Of a stretch of 64,000 nt of DNA, positions 51,957 to 61,489 are shown piece after piece (position 1 is the first letter of the stretch; each line of letters starts with the position of its first letter). Location of the stretch: contig JAEZUC010000158.1 in NCBI GenBank assembly GCA_023443515.1, positions 56,608-120,607 of the forward strand, read 5' to 3'. The position numbers and the translations under genes are program-made. The notes under the pieces were generated by a model. It was not told the DNA's origin. It saw only the letters and a program-made list of their open reading frames with translations, and made no database searches. Source of the stretch: Bacillota bacterium (GTDB lineage: Bacteria > Bacillota > Clostridia > Acetivibrionales > DSM-1351).

Positions 51957-54900
51957 CTATTGAGCATTAGAATATGCCCATTTTTCTATAGCCTTACCCA
52001 ATGAATTTGCAATTTTAACCTGATTTTCATAATTTACAAGCCATTCATACTCAGATGGATTTGACATAAAGCCACATTCTATAAGTATTGCAGGCGATTG
52101 GGTAGGTATACAAACTGACAAGCTCTGCCACCTGTAACCATCATTCTCTCTTTCTAAATCCTCAGTCATCGCTTGTTGAATAAAATTAGCTGTAGCCTTT
52201 GAACCCAGCTGAGAATACAGAGTCAAAAAGCCTGTATGCTTTGTATAGTCAGCAGTTACATCCATTGAATTATTGTGAACTGAAACCGCAATATCTGGTT
52301 TTTTATTCCTTATAATATTAGCTCTTTCTGTAAGACTTACTGTAGTATCGCTTGTTCTGGTCATTATAACAGTTGCTCCAAGCGATTTTAAATATTTTCT
52401 TGCATTCAACACAATAGAAAGGTTTATATCCTTTTCATAAAGCCCATTTTTACCTAATGGCCCAATTGCACCTGATTCTTTCCCACCATGTCCTGCATCA
52501 AGCAACACCTTTAATCCCGAAAGAGGCATATTTCCGCTTTTAGCAATTTTAGGGGCACACTTTAATGAAAACACCAGCGAGCCATTTTTATACTCCGCAT
52601 AATAACCAAGATAGTCATTTGACGATTTTAGATTAAATATATATTTAGCATTACCGGATACATTCTGGCACTTTACTGATGAATATATTGAACTGCTAGG
52701 TAGATATAAACTAGCTTTAATGCCATTTGTATTAAATAATGTTAAAGTAACATTGTTAGACGTAGCCGAAACATCATAAACTGTATTTACTGGCATTTTA
52801 AAAGAAATATCAGTATAATTGCTATTATCCTTAACCTTTATTGATGATATATTATTGGTCTTAAGTGCTTTATCTTTTACAATTTTAACATTGCTTGCTG
52901 ACACCCATACCCCACTTTTGAGCAAATAAAAATCATTTTGCTGTCCTACAACATAATCTGTAGCTCCATTTATTAAAGGAGTTACTCTGGAATTTGAGGT
53001 TGATGGGCCTGAACGAGCTGGAACCTCTGATTCTTTCGAGCTTACAACTGCATATTTATAATACTTTGAGGACTGGACGCTTATTGTGTTGCTCAACGTT
53101 TTTGTAATTTTATTTCCGTTGTAATCAAGAACAAATATCGGATTACCTAAGCTTAAAACTCTCTGTTTCCCATTAACTGCAGGGAATGTGAATGTACCTG
53201 TGTACTTAACAGGTATGAGTGTGTTACCGCTAGTATTGATATTTGCATCATTTACTTCTTTTGTATTATTTGTTATGTTTGCACCTTTTATTTCATTTGT
53301 ATCAGCGTTTGCACTATTTGCACTATTTGCGCTATCCAAGCTAGTCAAATTAACCTTATACTTTCCTATTTCAACCCATACCTTTGCTCCCTTTGGTGCC
53401 TGACATGAAAATGTTACCTTCTGACCAGTTTCCATAGTCATAGATTGTGTTGGAGTAAAGGAACCAGGTTTAAACTCAGTCTTTTTCATTGTATAAGGTG
53501 TTGAAACAGTTGTTTCCTTCTTTGTTATCTTAATTTTCGTCTCTTTGCCCTTATGCTTGAAAACAAAGATATTCTCACCAGCCTTCAAATCTACATATAA
53601 TGTAAAATAGCCATCTTTAGATGTTTCTACTGGAGTATTATTTAAATATATAGGCTGGTCTGGATCACCGCTACCCAAAATACTAATCTTAGAAGCCGTG
53701 GTTTCATAACCATTTACAGGTGAAGAAATAGTTAGCTGCCTATCCTCAGGTACACTACTGCTCGGATCCCTTCCTGCAACAAAAATACCATGTAGCTTAT
53801 CCTTTATACCCAAGCAATTTTCTTCCAGTTTTGCATATCCATAAAATATACTTCCGCTAACAGCTTTGCTTTGTCTGTTTAATGTAATTTGCTTTGGTAT
53901 CTGCAATGGATCAAGCCACTCATTTGCTTGTGAGGTATCGTTTATTTTATAGGCTGCATGTCCAATATACAGCTTAACATTTGTTCCACTGCATACATCT
54001 TTCCACCAATCCAAAAGTACAGAATAGTCCGCAACTTTAAAACCAATATTCCAATATACTTGAGGAGCTATGTAGTCTAAATATTTTTCTTTAACCCATT
54101 TCTTTGAATCAGCATAATAATCATAATATGTAGAAATACCGCCTTGTGTATCTGAACCCTCTTGGTTTCTATCCTTGTTTGACCATATTGCAAAAGGACT
54201 TATTCCAAATTGAACCTTTGGTTTAATGCTTTTTATCGTATCATATGTATTCTTAACAAGTGTATCTATATTATTTCTTCGCCAATCATCCTTGTTGTCA
54301 AAATTACCTTTATATTTTTTGTATGTATCTTCGTCGTTGAAGTCCTGATTATTTTTAGCTTCTGTCTTTGACGGATAAAAATAATCATCAAAATGAATTC
54401 CATCAACATCATAGTTTTTTGCTATTTCTGCTATCCCATCAGTTATTAGTTTAATCGCCTCTGGACACCCTGGATTCAGATAAAGCTGCCCAGTATGTGC
54501 TGTAACCACTGCATTAGGCATCTTCCTAGCCGGATGATTATCAGATAGTACACTTACATCCTTATCTGGTTTTTTTGTTGTTCCCATCGACAATCTCAAA
54601 GGGTTAAGCCATGCATGAATTTGAATTCCTTTCTTATGCCCCTGCTCAATTATGTATGCTAACGGATCAAAGTCCTTGTCATTTGCTTTTCCTTGCTCAC
54701 CGGTTAAATATTTAGACCAGGGATAGATTGATGATTTATATAGTGCATCACCTGTTGGTCGCACTTGAAAAAATATAGCATTCAGCCCCATATATTCTGC
54801 ATTTTCAACTATTTTATCAAGTTCCTTCTTTTGCTCTTCTGCAGTTAACCCAGGTTTTGAAGGAAAGTTAATGTTATTTACAGACGCAATCCATACTCCT

Positions 54901-55040
54901 CTTAAATCCTCAACTGCAGATATGTCTTGTGCATTTGTAACGTTATCATATTGTTTATCAGCAAACAGATTGCGTCCAATTATAGGAAGCACTATTAAAG
55001 CTGTAAGCAAAATACATATCGCTTGAATTTTTTTATTCAT
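51957..55040 (-). CDS. GH10-like (GHL10) glycosidase fused to N-acetylmuramoyl-L-alanine amidase
   Basis: A 1027-residue secreted or anchored wall enzyme. An N-terminal signal/anchor (residues 6-27) is followed by a GHL10/DUF187 barrel at about 45-420 (RGVWIASVNNINFPSK, NAIFFQVRPTGDALY, IHFDDYFYP). The middle, about 430-790, consists of beta modules including a low-complexity Asn/Ala/Ser linker and an SH3-like piece (VPARSGPSTSNSRVTPL). The C-terminal Amidase_3 domain is at about 835-1027 (LLDAGHGG, EKDINLSIVL, SVHNNSMD, ILIECGFMSN). It probably cuts both glycan and peptide linkages in peptidoglycan. The ATG follows GGAG. Confidence 0.88.
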   Translation of the reverse strand: MNKKIQAICILLTALIVLPIIGRNLFADKQYDNVTNAQDISAVEDLRGVWIASVNNINFPSKPGLTAEEQKKELDKIVENAEYMGLNAIFFQVRPTGDALYKSSIYPWSKYLTGEQGKANDKDFDPLAYIIEQGHKKGIQIHAWLNPLRLSMGTTKKPDKDVSVLSDNHPARKMPNAVVTAHTGQLYLNPGCPEAIKLITDGIAEIAKNYDVDGIHFDDYFYPSKTEAKNNQDFNDEDTYKKYKGNFDNKDDWRRNNIDTLVKNTYDTIKSIKPKVQFGISPFAIWSNKDRNQEGSDTQGGISTYYDYYADSKKWVKEKYLDYIAPQVYWNIGFKVADYSVLLDWWKDVCSGTNVKLYIGHAAYKINDTSQANEWLDPLQIPKQITLNRQSKAVSGSIFYGYAKLEENCLGIKDKLHGIFVAGRDPSSSVPEDRQLTISSPVNGYETTASKISILGSGDPDQPIYLNNTPVETSKDGYFTLYVDLKAGENIFVFKHKGKETKIKITKKETTVSTPYTMKKTEFKPGSFTPTQSMTMETGQKVTFSCQAPKGAKVWVEIGKYKVNLTSLDSANSANSANADTNEIKGANITNNTKEVNDANINTSGNTLIPVKYTGTFTFPAVNGKQRVLSLGNPIFVLDYNGNKITKTLSNTISVQSSKYYKYAVVSSKESEVPARSGPSTSNSRVTPLINGATDYVVGQQNDFYLLKSGVWVSASNVKIVKDKALKTNNISSIKVKDNSNYTDISFKMPVNTVYDVSATSNNVTLTLFNTNGIKASLYLPSSSIYSSVKCQNVSGNAKYIFNLKSSNDYLGYYAEYKNGSLVFSLKCAPKIAKSGNMPLSGLKVLLDAGHGGKESGAIGPLGKNGLYEKDINLSIVLNARKYLKSLGATVIMTRTSDTTVSLTERANIIRNKKPDIAVSVHNNSMDVTADYTKHTGFLTLYSQLGSKATANFIQQAMTEDLERENDGYRWQSLSVCIPTQSPAILIECGFMSNPSEYEWLVNYENQVKIANSLGKAIEKWAYSNAQ

Positions 55041-55463
55041 ATTAGGTCTCCGTTTCTACTTTGAGTTAATGAATTAGCATAGAAGAAAGGCTCTATAGTT
55101 TTACACATAAAAAATATCTTTTTTAAGCATTTTATATAATAACTATAAAACATTCGACTCGTAATAACAATATCTGTCAGTAGAATTTAATATTTTTTTA
55201 ATATAGTGAATAACTATCGGCAAAATCTGATAGTTTGGTTTTGAGAATAGCTTGAAAAACAACTTTGCATCTGAAAATAAAAAACTCTTTAAAATAGACG
55301 TTAATCTATTCTAAAGAGCATTTAAATTTAACCAATAATACTACTTTAATTATGTAAGTTTACTATTAATAAAATTATACATAACCCACATCGGCAAAAA
55401 ACGCTTGCGTTTTTTGAGACTCGAAAATGCACCATGTAAGCACCAACTATACTTTCGAGTTTT
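55041..55463. promoter_or_regulatory. Intergenic region with two terminators of the VWA gene
   Basis: This 423-bp spacer holds, in minus-strand order after the VWA stop, ACTCGAAA/TTTCGAGT (55419-55460), an AAAAAACGC/GCGTTTTTT stem (55396-55415), and a strong CTCTTT...AAAGAG hairpin with a T-run at 55276-55318. The remaining 200 bp should contain the promoter of the GH10-like gene. No gene is seen. Confidence 0.55.
55276..55318 (-). terminator. Strong distal terminator of the VWA operon
   Basis: CTCTTTAAAATAGA pairs with TCTATTCTAAAGAG (ending 55318), followed on the minus strand by TTTTTTATTTT. Confidence 0.8.
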
Positions 55464-57161
55464 TTACATCTGTGCATTAAATAAGCTTCCAAGCTTATAT
55501 ACAACATCCTCTGAATCAGCATTAATGCTTGCTGCTTCATTAATCTTTGAAAGTGTTTCTAATGCATCTATATTTGCGTTATACCCAATGGTGTAAATAG
55601 GAATCTTAAATGCTTTGAGCATATCACTAACATCATCTAATGTATGTCCGTAATTTGTTTCTCCATCACTTAATACAAAAAGCATTAATTTAGCGTTAGG
55701 ATTCTTTGCTTTTTCTTCAATAAGCATTTTAGATGCAACAACAATAGCATCAAACATAGCAGTACTTCCATTTGCAGTTAGGTCTTGTACTGCACCAGTA
55801 AATAAAGATCTCTGATTAATGTCAAACTTAGCTATTGGGAGATTAATATTTACATCTGTTGAAAATGAGACAAGCCCAATTGACGTATCTTTTAAAATAT
55901 ATTGAGACCCACTTAGTAGTGATTTCTTCAAATTGTTTAATGGTACTCCATTCATACTCCCTGATACATCTGCTACAAAAACGGCCGCTATATCATTGTT
56001 AACGTCTTTTTTTTCTTTCCAAAGACTCTGTGCTTTAGAAATAATATCTCCTGTTACAGTATCCATTTCAGGTGTATAGTCATCATAATTATTAAATCCG
56101 TACTCTGTAGCAAGCTTCTGTGATTTCTCTGATTTGCAGAATTCTATAAATTTATTGAGTATTTCCTTTTTATCAGTCGACAAATCCCCAATAGCATACA
56201 TTGGGCTATCATGTCTAACACCAAAAGGAGTAAATATGTAATCAGAACTCAATTCAGGAGTATTAATAAAAGTTTGATATTCCAGAATAAATCCATCAAG
56301 TACGCCTGACTGTGCTGACTCTCTCATTTGCAAAGTTGTATATGCCACAAAAGGAATATTTGTCTGGAACTTTTCGAAGCCTTGAACTGCTTTAGCACTT
56401 AATACCTCTTTACTATCAAAGGTGCTTAATGTTGAAACCAGAAAGTTCAACCCTGTTGAACTTGCAAAAGGATTTGTATACCCCATAGCAATTTCATTTA
56501 CTGCAACTGCATCTGTGATTGACTTTAAGTTTACAGCACCATATTTTTTTATAATCACATCAGATTTACTTTTAGATAGCAGAACTCCGGCAACATTTCC
56601 TGCAAGTTTTTTTTCAACAAGCGATACCTTTGTACCTTTTGCTTTCATCATTTCTCCCCAAAGCTCATTAGAAGGAGTGAAAGCATCTGGAAGATATTTG
56701 CCTGAAATTATGTAATCCATTCCCTGTCCTGAAGCGATACCTCTTATTCTAACTGAAACTTTCTCACCATTTACCTGAATATTGGCTTCATTGAAAGACT
56801 TCGCCGTGTCAACTAGCCACCCATCCTTTTTTTCTCCAGTTTTTTCTGTAGAAGAAAAGATTTCAATATACTTGTTTGTTGTATTTTCTACCTGTGGAGG
56901 ATATTTGGATATATCCGGTAATGAGTCCTTTACATCTACTGGTTCAAGATCAATCTGTGCCTTTCTTGCTGTAACATTATTAACTGTTATGTCTTCGTAC
57001 AGATCATTTAAAGTCTCTGCTGCATTCTCAGCTGAAACAGCCTTATCGCTTTTCCCCATATTTTTAGTTAAAGTAATTCCTCCATAAATAAGGCAAAAAA
57101 CCAATACTGATATTCCAACTAAAGCACCTATAATCTTTATGCTTTTTTTGTTTTCTCCCAT
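55464..57161 (-). CDS. Solute-binding-like and von Willebrand A domain surface protein
   Basis: A 565-residue protein anchored by one N-terminal membrane segment (about 8-29). Residues about 70-345 look like an extracellular solute-binding domain (SBP_bac_11-like: YIEIFSSTEKTGEKKDGWLVD, AFTPSNELWGEMM). Residues about 375-565 are a VWA domain with a complete MIDAS (DVSGSM, the T of NGSTAM, and SDGETNYG). Such fusions may bind metal-dependent ligands at the cell surface. The ATG at 57161 has no close ribosome site; it sits behind the second leader cassette. The preceding gene encodes a membrane coiled-coil protein, probably its partner. Confidence 0.78.
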   Translation of the reverse strand: MGENKKSIKIIGALVGISVLVFCLIYGGITLTKNMGKSDKAVSAENAAETLNDLYEDITVNNVTARKAQIDLEPVDVKDSLPDISKYPPQVENTTNKYIEIFSSTEKTGEKKDGWLVDTAKSFNEANIQVNGEKVSVRIRGIASGQGMDYIISGKYLPDAFTPSNELWGEMMKAKGTKVSLVEKKLAGNVAGVLLSKSKSDVIIKKYGAVNLKSITDAVAVNEIAMGYTNPFASSTGLNFLVSTLSTFDSKEVLSAKAVQGFEKFQTNIPFVAYTTLQMRESAQSGVLDGFILEYQTFINTPELSSDYIFTPFGVRHDSPMYAIGDLSTDKKEILNKFIEFCKSEKSQKLATEYGFNNYDDYTPEMDTVTGDIISKAQSLWKEKKDVNNDIAAVFVADVSGSMNGVPLNNLKKSLLSGSQYILKDTSIGLVSFSTDVNINLPIAKFDINQRSLFTGAVQDLTANGSTAMFDAIVVASKMLIEEKAKNPNAKLMLFVLSDGETNYGHTLDDVSDMLKAFKIPIYTIGYNANIDALETLSKINEAASINADSEDVVYKLGSLFNAQM

Positions 57162-57235
57162 AAATATGTCCATGTCCCACATTCTACACAAAGCTACATG
57201 ACAGAAATGACATGGACTCGGCACCCCCTTTAAAT
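57162..57235 (-). promoter_or_regulatory. Leader cassette B: SD, 9-codon ORF and hairpin before a start codon
   Basis: It matches cassette A1 at 67 of 70 positions and has the same distance to the following ATG. It reads AAAGGGGG, GTCCATGTC, loop, GACATGGAC, ATATTT, ATG. The pairing arms are unchanged, and two of the three differences lie in the loop, silent in the mini-ORF. The third lies in the ribosome site. It lies between two genes of one operon rather than at a promoter, so it acts on translation or processing, if it acts. Confidence 0.7.
57184..57213 (-). CDS. Candidate 9-residue leader peptide, copy B
   Basis: ATG at 57213 encodes MSFLSCSFV and stops at TAG, the same peptide as copy A1, ten bases after an AAAGGGGG ribosome site. 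Upstream the similarity to A1 continues (AGGTT.AAAGAAATTA), so the duplicated unit is about 100 bp. Confidence 0.4.
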   Translation of the reverse strand: MSFLSCSFV

Positions 57236-57387
57236 TTAATTTTAATTTCTTTTAACCTTTTAATCCTCTCTTTCAAAATATTAGATTTGTAGCAAAACTC
57301 AGAGAATAAACGTAGTCTTGGTTTAATAATGTTTATAAGCCCTCATAATAATACCTTAATAACGCCTTAGTAATACCTTAGTTTCCA

Positions 57388-58128
57388 TTATTGATAATAC
57401 TTGGACTTTTTTATCAACTCGTCTAATTCTTTGATTTCATTCATATTGTCAATTTCACCAACTTCCAGACAATCAAAATTTGATATCTCAAGTAAAAGAG
57501 CATCTAGCTTAAGTAAAATATCTTCATTATCAGACATCGCCTTTCTTATGTAAGTGATATATTCGTTATAGATAGTCCCTTTAGATGCAAGGTAATTTGA
57601 AGAAAATTTTGATTTATTCTCTTTGCTGTATATCCGCTCGTAATCATCCTCATCAAAAGCATATATTTTATTCAGAATGCTTTTGATATTAGCATAAAAA
57701 ACATATTCAACATCGTTAATAGTTCCATTAAACCTTTCAAAAGCTGTATCAATTACATTAAACTTTTGTAAAAGTACATTTCGTATTTTTTCTTTCTTTT
57801 TCCAAAGACTCTCAGCCTGTTCCACCATAATAGAAATATCATTTGCAAATATTTTTTTATTGCTTGCCTGTTTAAGTGCAAGCATGCAATCCTCTGAGCT
57901 CATAATTTCCTTTATTTGAACTACTCTGTCTTTTCTAGAAATCAGTTTGTAGTTCCCGTATATAAATACTATAAAGCTCATAATTATTGCTGTTCCACCT
58001 ATTGCAACATGCAGAGGATTTGGTCCACCCATTTGTATATTTAAAAGTCCGGGCGAAAACAGTGCAACGTTTATCAATGCTATCCCAATATTTAAAAATG
58101 CTAATTTTAAAATTTTAAACTTATTCAC
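57388..58128 (-). CDS. Membrane protein with cytoplasmic coiled-coil region
   Basis: A 246-residue protein with two membrane segments (about 10-30 and 40-62) followed by a long helical, charged region (residues 70-246; ALKQASNKKIFANDISIMVEQA). It may be related to XpaC-type proteins that accompany TelA and VWA proteins in clostridia, but I am unsure. The start is GTG at 58128, behind AAAAGGGGAG. It is first gene of the VWA operon. Confidence 0.5.
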   Translation of the reverse strand: MNKFKILKLAFLNIGIALINVALFSPGLLNIQMGGPNPLHVAIGGTAIIMSFIVFIYGNYKLISRKDRVVQIKEIMSSEDCMLALKQASNKKIFANDISIMVEQAESLWKKKEKIRNVLLQKFNVIDTAFERFNGTINDVEYVFYANIKSILNKIYAFDEDDYERIYSKENKSKFSSNYLASKGTIYNEYITYIRKAMSDNEDILLKLDALLLEISNFDCLEVGEIDNMNEIKELDELIKKSKYYQ

Positions 58129-58490
58129 ACTGTAACACTCCCCTTTTGCATAAAATATTGCTCATAACTGAAAACCATTCCAAAACAATCTCTTTATACT
58201 AATTTGTATTTAAAACATTGTTTCTTATATTTTAAAAACTAAATAGTATTCCATATTTTTGTTACCTAGAAATTTTATCATAAAGCTAGCACAAATTCCA
58301 TATGTAGATATGTTTTGTTAAATTAATTCAAATATGTTTTAGTAAATTAATTCTGTAGATAGTTTATGTGAAATAATTCAATTATTCTAATAGAAATAAG
58401 GCTGCTTCAAAACCAACTTAGCTTTGAAACAGCCTTATCTATTTATTTAAAACTTATTCCTCTTTTTAATTTACAATTTGACTTTTATTT
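58129..58490. promoter_or_regulatory. Intergenic region with tandem 22-bp repeats and a hairpin
   Basis: A sequence ATATGTTTT..TAAATTAATTC occurs twice (58308-58329 and 58332-58353, period 24), upstream of the membrane coiled-coil gene; it may be a regulator site. At 58397-58438 ATAAGGCTG..TTCAAA faces TTTGAA.CAGCCTTAT, which should terminate the GH44 gene. No gene is seen. Confidence 0.45.
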
Positions 58491-61085
58491 TTACCAATCA
58501 ATAGAGTCAACATAAACTGTAAAGTTACCTTCTTCTAAAGTCTCTATCTGAATACCAAACTGTTGTTGTACTAAATCAGTATTTGTTGTAAGTGGAAGTG
58601 TTACAGTAAATTCGTTCCAATCACCCTTCTTCAATTGATCGTAACCTGCCCATGATGAATTCCATTCAGCAGTTCCCCATGAAGCATCATGTGGCATTAC
58701 ATAAGGCTGAATACTCTTAATAGGCGCATCTGCAGGTACCCAAATTCTGAATGTCATTGATTTACCTGGAGCCAAAACTGAAGTATTACTATTTACAGTT
58801 ATATCAGCTTTTCCTGTTACAGCACAAGTAACATCCCATTTTAATGAATGTGCACCTTTAAATGCTTTATCTGAAGTAACTGACATTTGGGATATAGTAG
58901 CATCATTAGTTCCTACTCCCTGTAGTTCTCCATCTTCAAAGTTAATATCAGAATTATCTCCTGTAGCTGTTGTTAAAGTTACTGTATCAGTAATACTGTT
59001 AGATAAACCTTGTTCATCAGTAACAGTTAATTTTGCAGTAAATGTTCCAGGAGCCTTGTACTTGTGTGTAGCTATCTTTCCAGTGCCTTCTGTTTTATCG
59101 CCGAAATCCCATGAATAAATGTAAACGTTTCCATCTGGGTCAGTTGACGCTGAGCCATCAAATGTAATTTCATCACCAGTAAAGGCTTCTTTTGGTGATA
59201 AAGTGAAAGCTGCTACAGGTGCATTGTTTGTAGGTTGAGGTTGACCACCCTCTCCTAATGAAGGTATAATACCCAGCAAAAATTGCTTATACATTGCAAA
59301 GTCTATAGCGTCTACTGAATTATCATCATTTAAATCCATCATTTTATTATAAGTAGCATTAGGATTTAGTAAAGTCATTTTTAATAATGCAAAGTCTATT
59401 GAATCAAGACTTCCATCTTGGTTAAAATCTCCCTTGTATGTACTGCTAGTACCGTTTGTATCAAGAACGATATGGCAAACTGTTAATGCAGGAACTGTAT
59501 ATGTTACCTTGTTATTAGAAATATTAGTTATAGGAGCTTTTTCATAGATATTTGAGCTTCCTCTGTCAAAAGCAAATACTTTTGCTGATTTATAAGCTTT
59601 ATCACTAGTTATGTTAAAATTAATATCCATTGGTGCATCATAATTTTTGTTTATCATAATTACATGCAACTTTGAATCGTCTTTTGAATCAACAGATGCG
59701 TATACAGAAGTATTTTCATTATCTGATGTCTCAGCCTTAACCTTTGTATCACCATAAGTTGAGCCGTTTCCATCATAATTTGTATACATATTAAATCCTA
59801 ATGCTGTATAGAGTCCGCCACCCCAAACTGATGCCATATATATGCCATACTTACCGAATATACCTAGAACATCTGCCTGAGCAATACCACCTGTAATGTG
59901 ATCATCTCCACCATATGAATACTCAGTAAATGCAAGCTTAGTACCAGGATTATAGTTATCAATTGAAGCTTGAACAGTTGGAAGCAATGGTAGCTTGTCA
60001 CTGCAATATTGAGCTATCCAGCTATCTTCTGTATATGTAGAATCCCATAATGTTCTTGGAGCCTGTAAACGTGCTTTGTTACATTCAGTATTTGCAATAT
60101 TTTCACCAAAGCAAATTCTACTTCCACCACCCTTAGCTTCTGGGTACCAATGTAAGTCAAGAACATCAATTAATCTCTTACCATCTGTATCTGATGCCTT
60201 TTTCATACTATCAAGATAATAATCTAGGAACCAGTTGTAATTGCCGTCTGCTTGTATAGTCTTCCAATCAGGTGCATCTTGGAAAGTATTAAATTCTGCA
60301 AATCCATATGCTACGAGTCCATATGTCTCTGCAAATGGATCAACACTTTTTACTGCTTTAGCAAGTGTAATATTTTTGTCTAATATCTCTGCACATGTAG
60401 GTTGTTCAGGATGAATTCTTGGGTGAGTGCCAGTCCACAATGCAGGTTCATTATCCATTGCATATCCCTTTATTCCTGTTGCTGTAGATGCATTTCCATA
60501 CTTATTTACTAAGAAGTTTACATATTCATCCATATAAACATAGTCATCAGTTATATCTGGAGTAGTAGATAGAGTAGCACCCTTTGTTGCTTTTACAGTT
60601 TTCCATCTATCTGATGGAGCAGTATCTTCCACTGCAACTGTACCATTTGCATCTGCTGATACATATCCTGCAGCCTGTAGTGTTACAAGTGAATACTTCT
60701 CTCCAGCAGCTTGATTCTTTTCATGGAAATCACTTGCTACTATACCAGGCTCGTCCCATTGTGTTTTTGGTATTTTTGCATTATCTACTGCATAAGTATC
60801 ACTGGAATGCTGCCAATCGCTTCCGGCATTTGAGAAATTATTTTCCCAGTTGTAACCTGTCTGTCTGTTACCTCCAAGTCTCTTTGCTGTTAATTTTGCA
60901 TTATTGAACTCCCAGTTACCTCCATAAATGTATGGGCTGATTGAAGCTCTTTCTGCTGCAGTATCAATAGTTACATTTACTTGACTTGCTGCAGAAGCTG
61001 TGTTGATACCACTAGGTAGCATTGTTGTTACGAGCATTGCTGCTCCGACAACTAATGCACCTATACTTCTTTTGTTCTTTAACAT
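58491..61085 (-). CDS. Cellulosomal GH44 endoglucanase with dockerin, PKD and CBM44
   Basis: An 864-residue secreted enzyme. Signal peptide 1-32. GH44 catalytic region about 35-545, with acid/base E213 (AMDNEPALW) and nucleophile E388 (LAFTEYSYGG). Type I dockerin at 551-605 with two calcium repeats (DFNQDGSLDSID and DLNDDNSVDAID). PKD domain about 621-706. CBM44-like module about 711-864. It hydrolyses beta-1,4-glucans, including xyloglucan, while docked on the scaffoldin. The order matches Cel44O of R. cellulolyticum as I recall it. The second dockerin repeat has Ala-Ile at the cohesin-recognition positions, as in that species group. The ATG follows AAGGAG. Confidence 0.92.
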   Translation of the reverse strand: MLKNKRSIGALVVGAAMLVTTMLPSGINTASAASQVNVTIDTAAERASISPYIYGGNWEFNNAKLTAKRLGGNRQTGYNWENNFSNAGSDWQHSSDTYAVDNAKIPKTQWDEPGIVASDFHEKNQAAGEKYSLVTLQAAGYVSADANGTVAVEDTAPSDRWKTVKATKGATLSTTPDITDDYVYMDEYVNFLVNKYGNASTATGIKGYAMDNEPALWTGTHPRIHPEQPTCAEILDKNITLAKAVKSVDPFAETYGLVAYGFAEFNTFQDAPDWKTIQADGNYNWFLDYYLDSMKKASDTDGKRLIDVLDLHWYPEAKGGGSRICFGENIANTECNKARLQAPRTLWDSTYTEDSWIAQYCSDKLPLLPTVQASIDNYNPGTKLAFTEYSYGGDDHITGGIAQADVLGIFGKYGIYMASVWGGGLYTALGFNMYTNYDGNGSTYGDTKVKAETSDNENTSVYASVDSKDDSKLHVIMINKNYDAPMDINFNITSDKAYKSAKVFAFDRGSSNIYEKAPITNISNNKVTYTVPALTVCHIVLDTNGTSSTYKGDFNQDGSLDSIDFALLKMTLLNPNATYNKMMDLNDDNSVDAIDFAMYKQFLLGIIPSLGEGGQPQPTNNAPVAAFTLSPKEAFTGDEITFDGSASTDPDGNVYIYSWDFGDKTEGTGKIATHKYKAPGTFTAKLTVTDEQGLSNSITDTVTLTTATGDNSDINFEDGELQGVGTNDATISQMSVTSDKAFKGAHSLKWDVTCAVTGKADITVNSNTSVLAPGKSMTFRIWVPADAPIKSIQPYVMPHDASWGTAEWNSSWAGYDQLKKGDWNEFTVTLPLTTNTDLVQQQFGIQIETLEEGNFTVYVDSIDW

Positions 61086-61489
61086 ACGCGCATCTCCTTT
61101 TATTATTTAATTATTACCTCCTGCAGAATAATGGATTTTTATTAATAATAACCTTTTATTCTACATAATTACTTTAATTATAAATCTAAATGAAAATTGA
61201 GTCAATTTATTGTATTAATTCCATATAAAAGTACTATAAAAATAATATATTTGTAACATAAAAGTAATATTATTTCCTATTATTTTAATATTTTTTAATT
61301 TAAAGTCAATTAATATCTGCTAAATATCCGATGATAAAGCGCAAAAAGTAATATTACTAATTATATTTCTTCTACATTTTAAAGACAAATTCGTGTGAAA
61401 AGCAGTTACATAAATAAAAGCCGACTTCCAAACATTAACATTCAGAAGTCGGCTTTTTTTGTTATCTTTTTAATATATTTGTTATTTTA
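61086..61489. promoter_or_regulatory. GH44 upstream region and fba terminator
   Basis: This 404-bp region holds the fba terminator: AAAGCCGACTTC (61417-61428) pairs with GAAGTCGGCTTT (61445-61456). The A+T-rich stretch above it should contain the GH44 promoter. An extra GGAGG lies about 45 bp before the GH44 start. I saw no riboswitch. Confidence 0.5.
61417..61460 (-). terminator. Terminator of fba
   Basis: A perfect 12-bp stem, 30 bp after the fba stop, with T-rich sequence on both strands. Confidence 0.82.

Noticed and set aside
57162..57224. N-terminal extension of the VWA protein from GTG
   Set aside because: Same reasoning; a signal anchor normally starts a few residues before its hydrophobic core, which fits the ATG at 57161.
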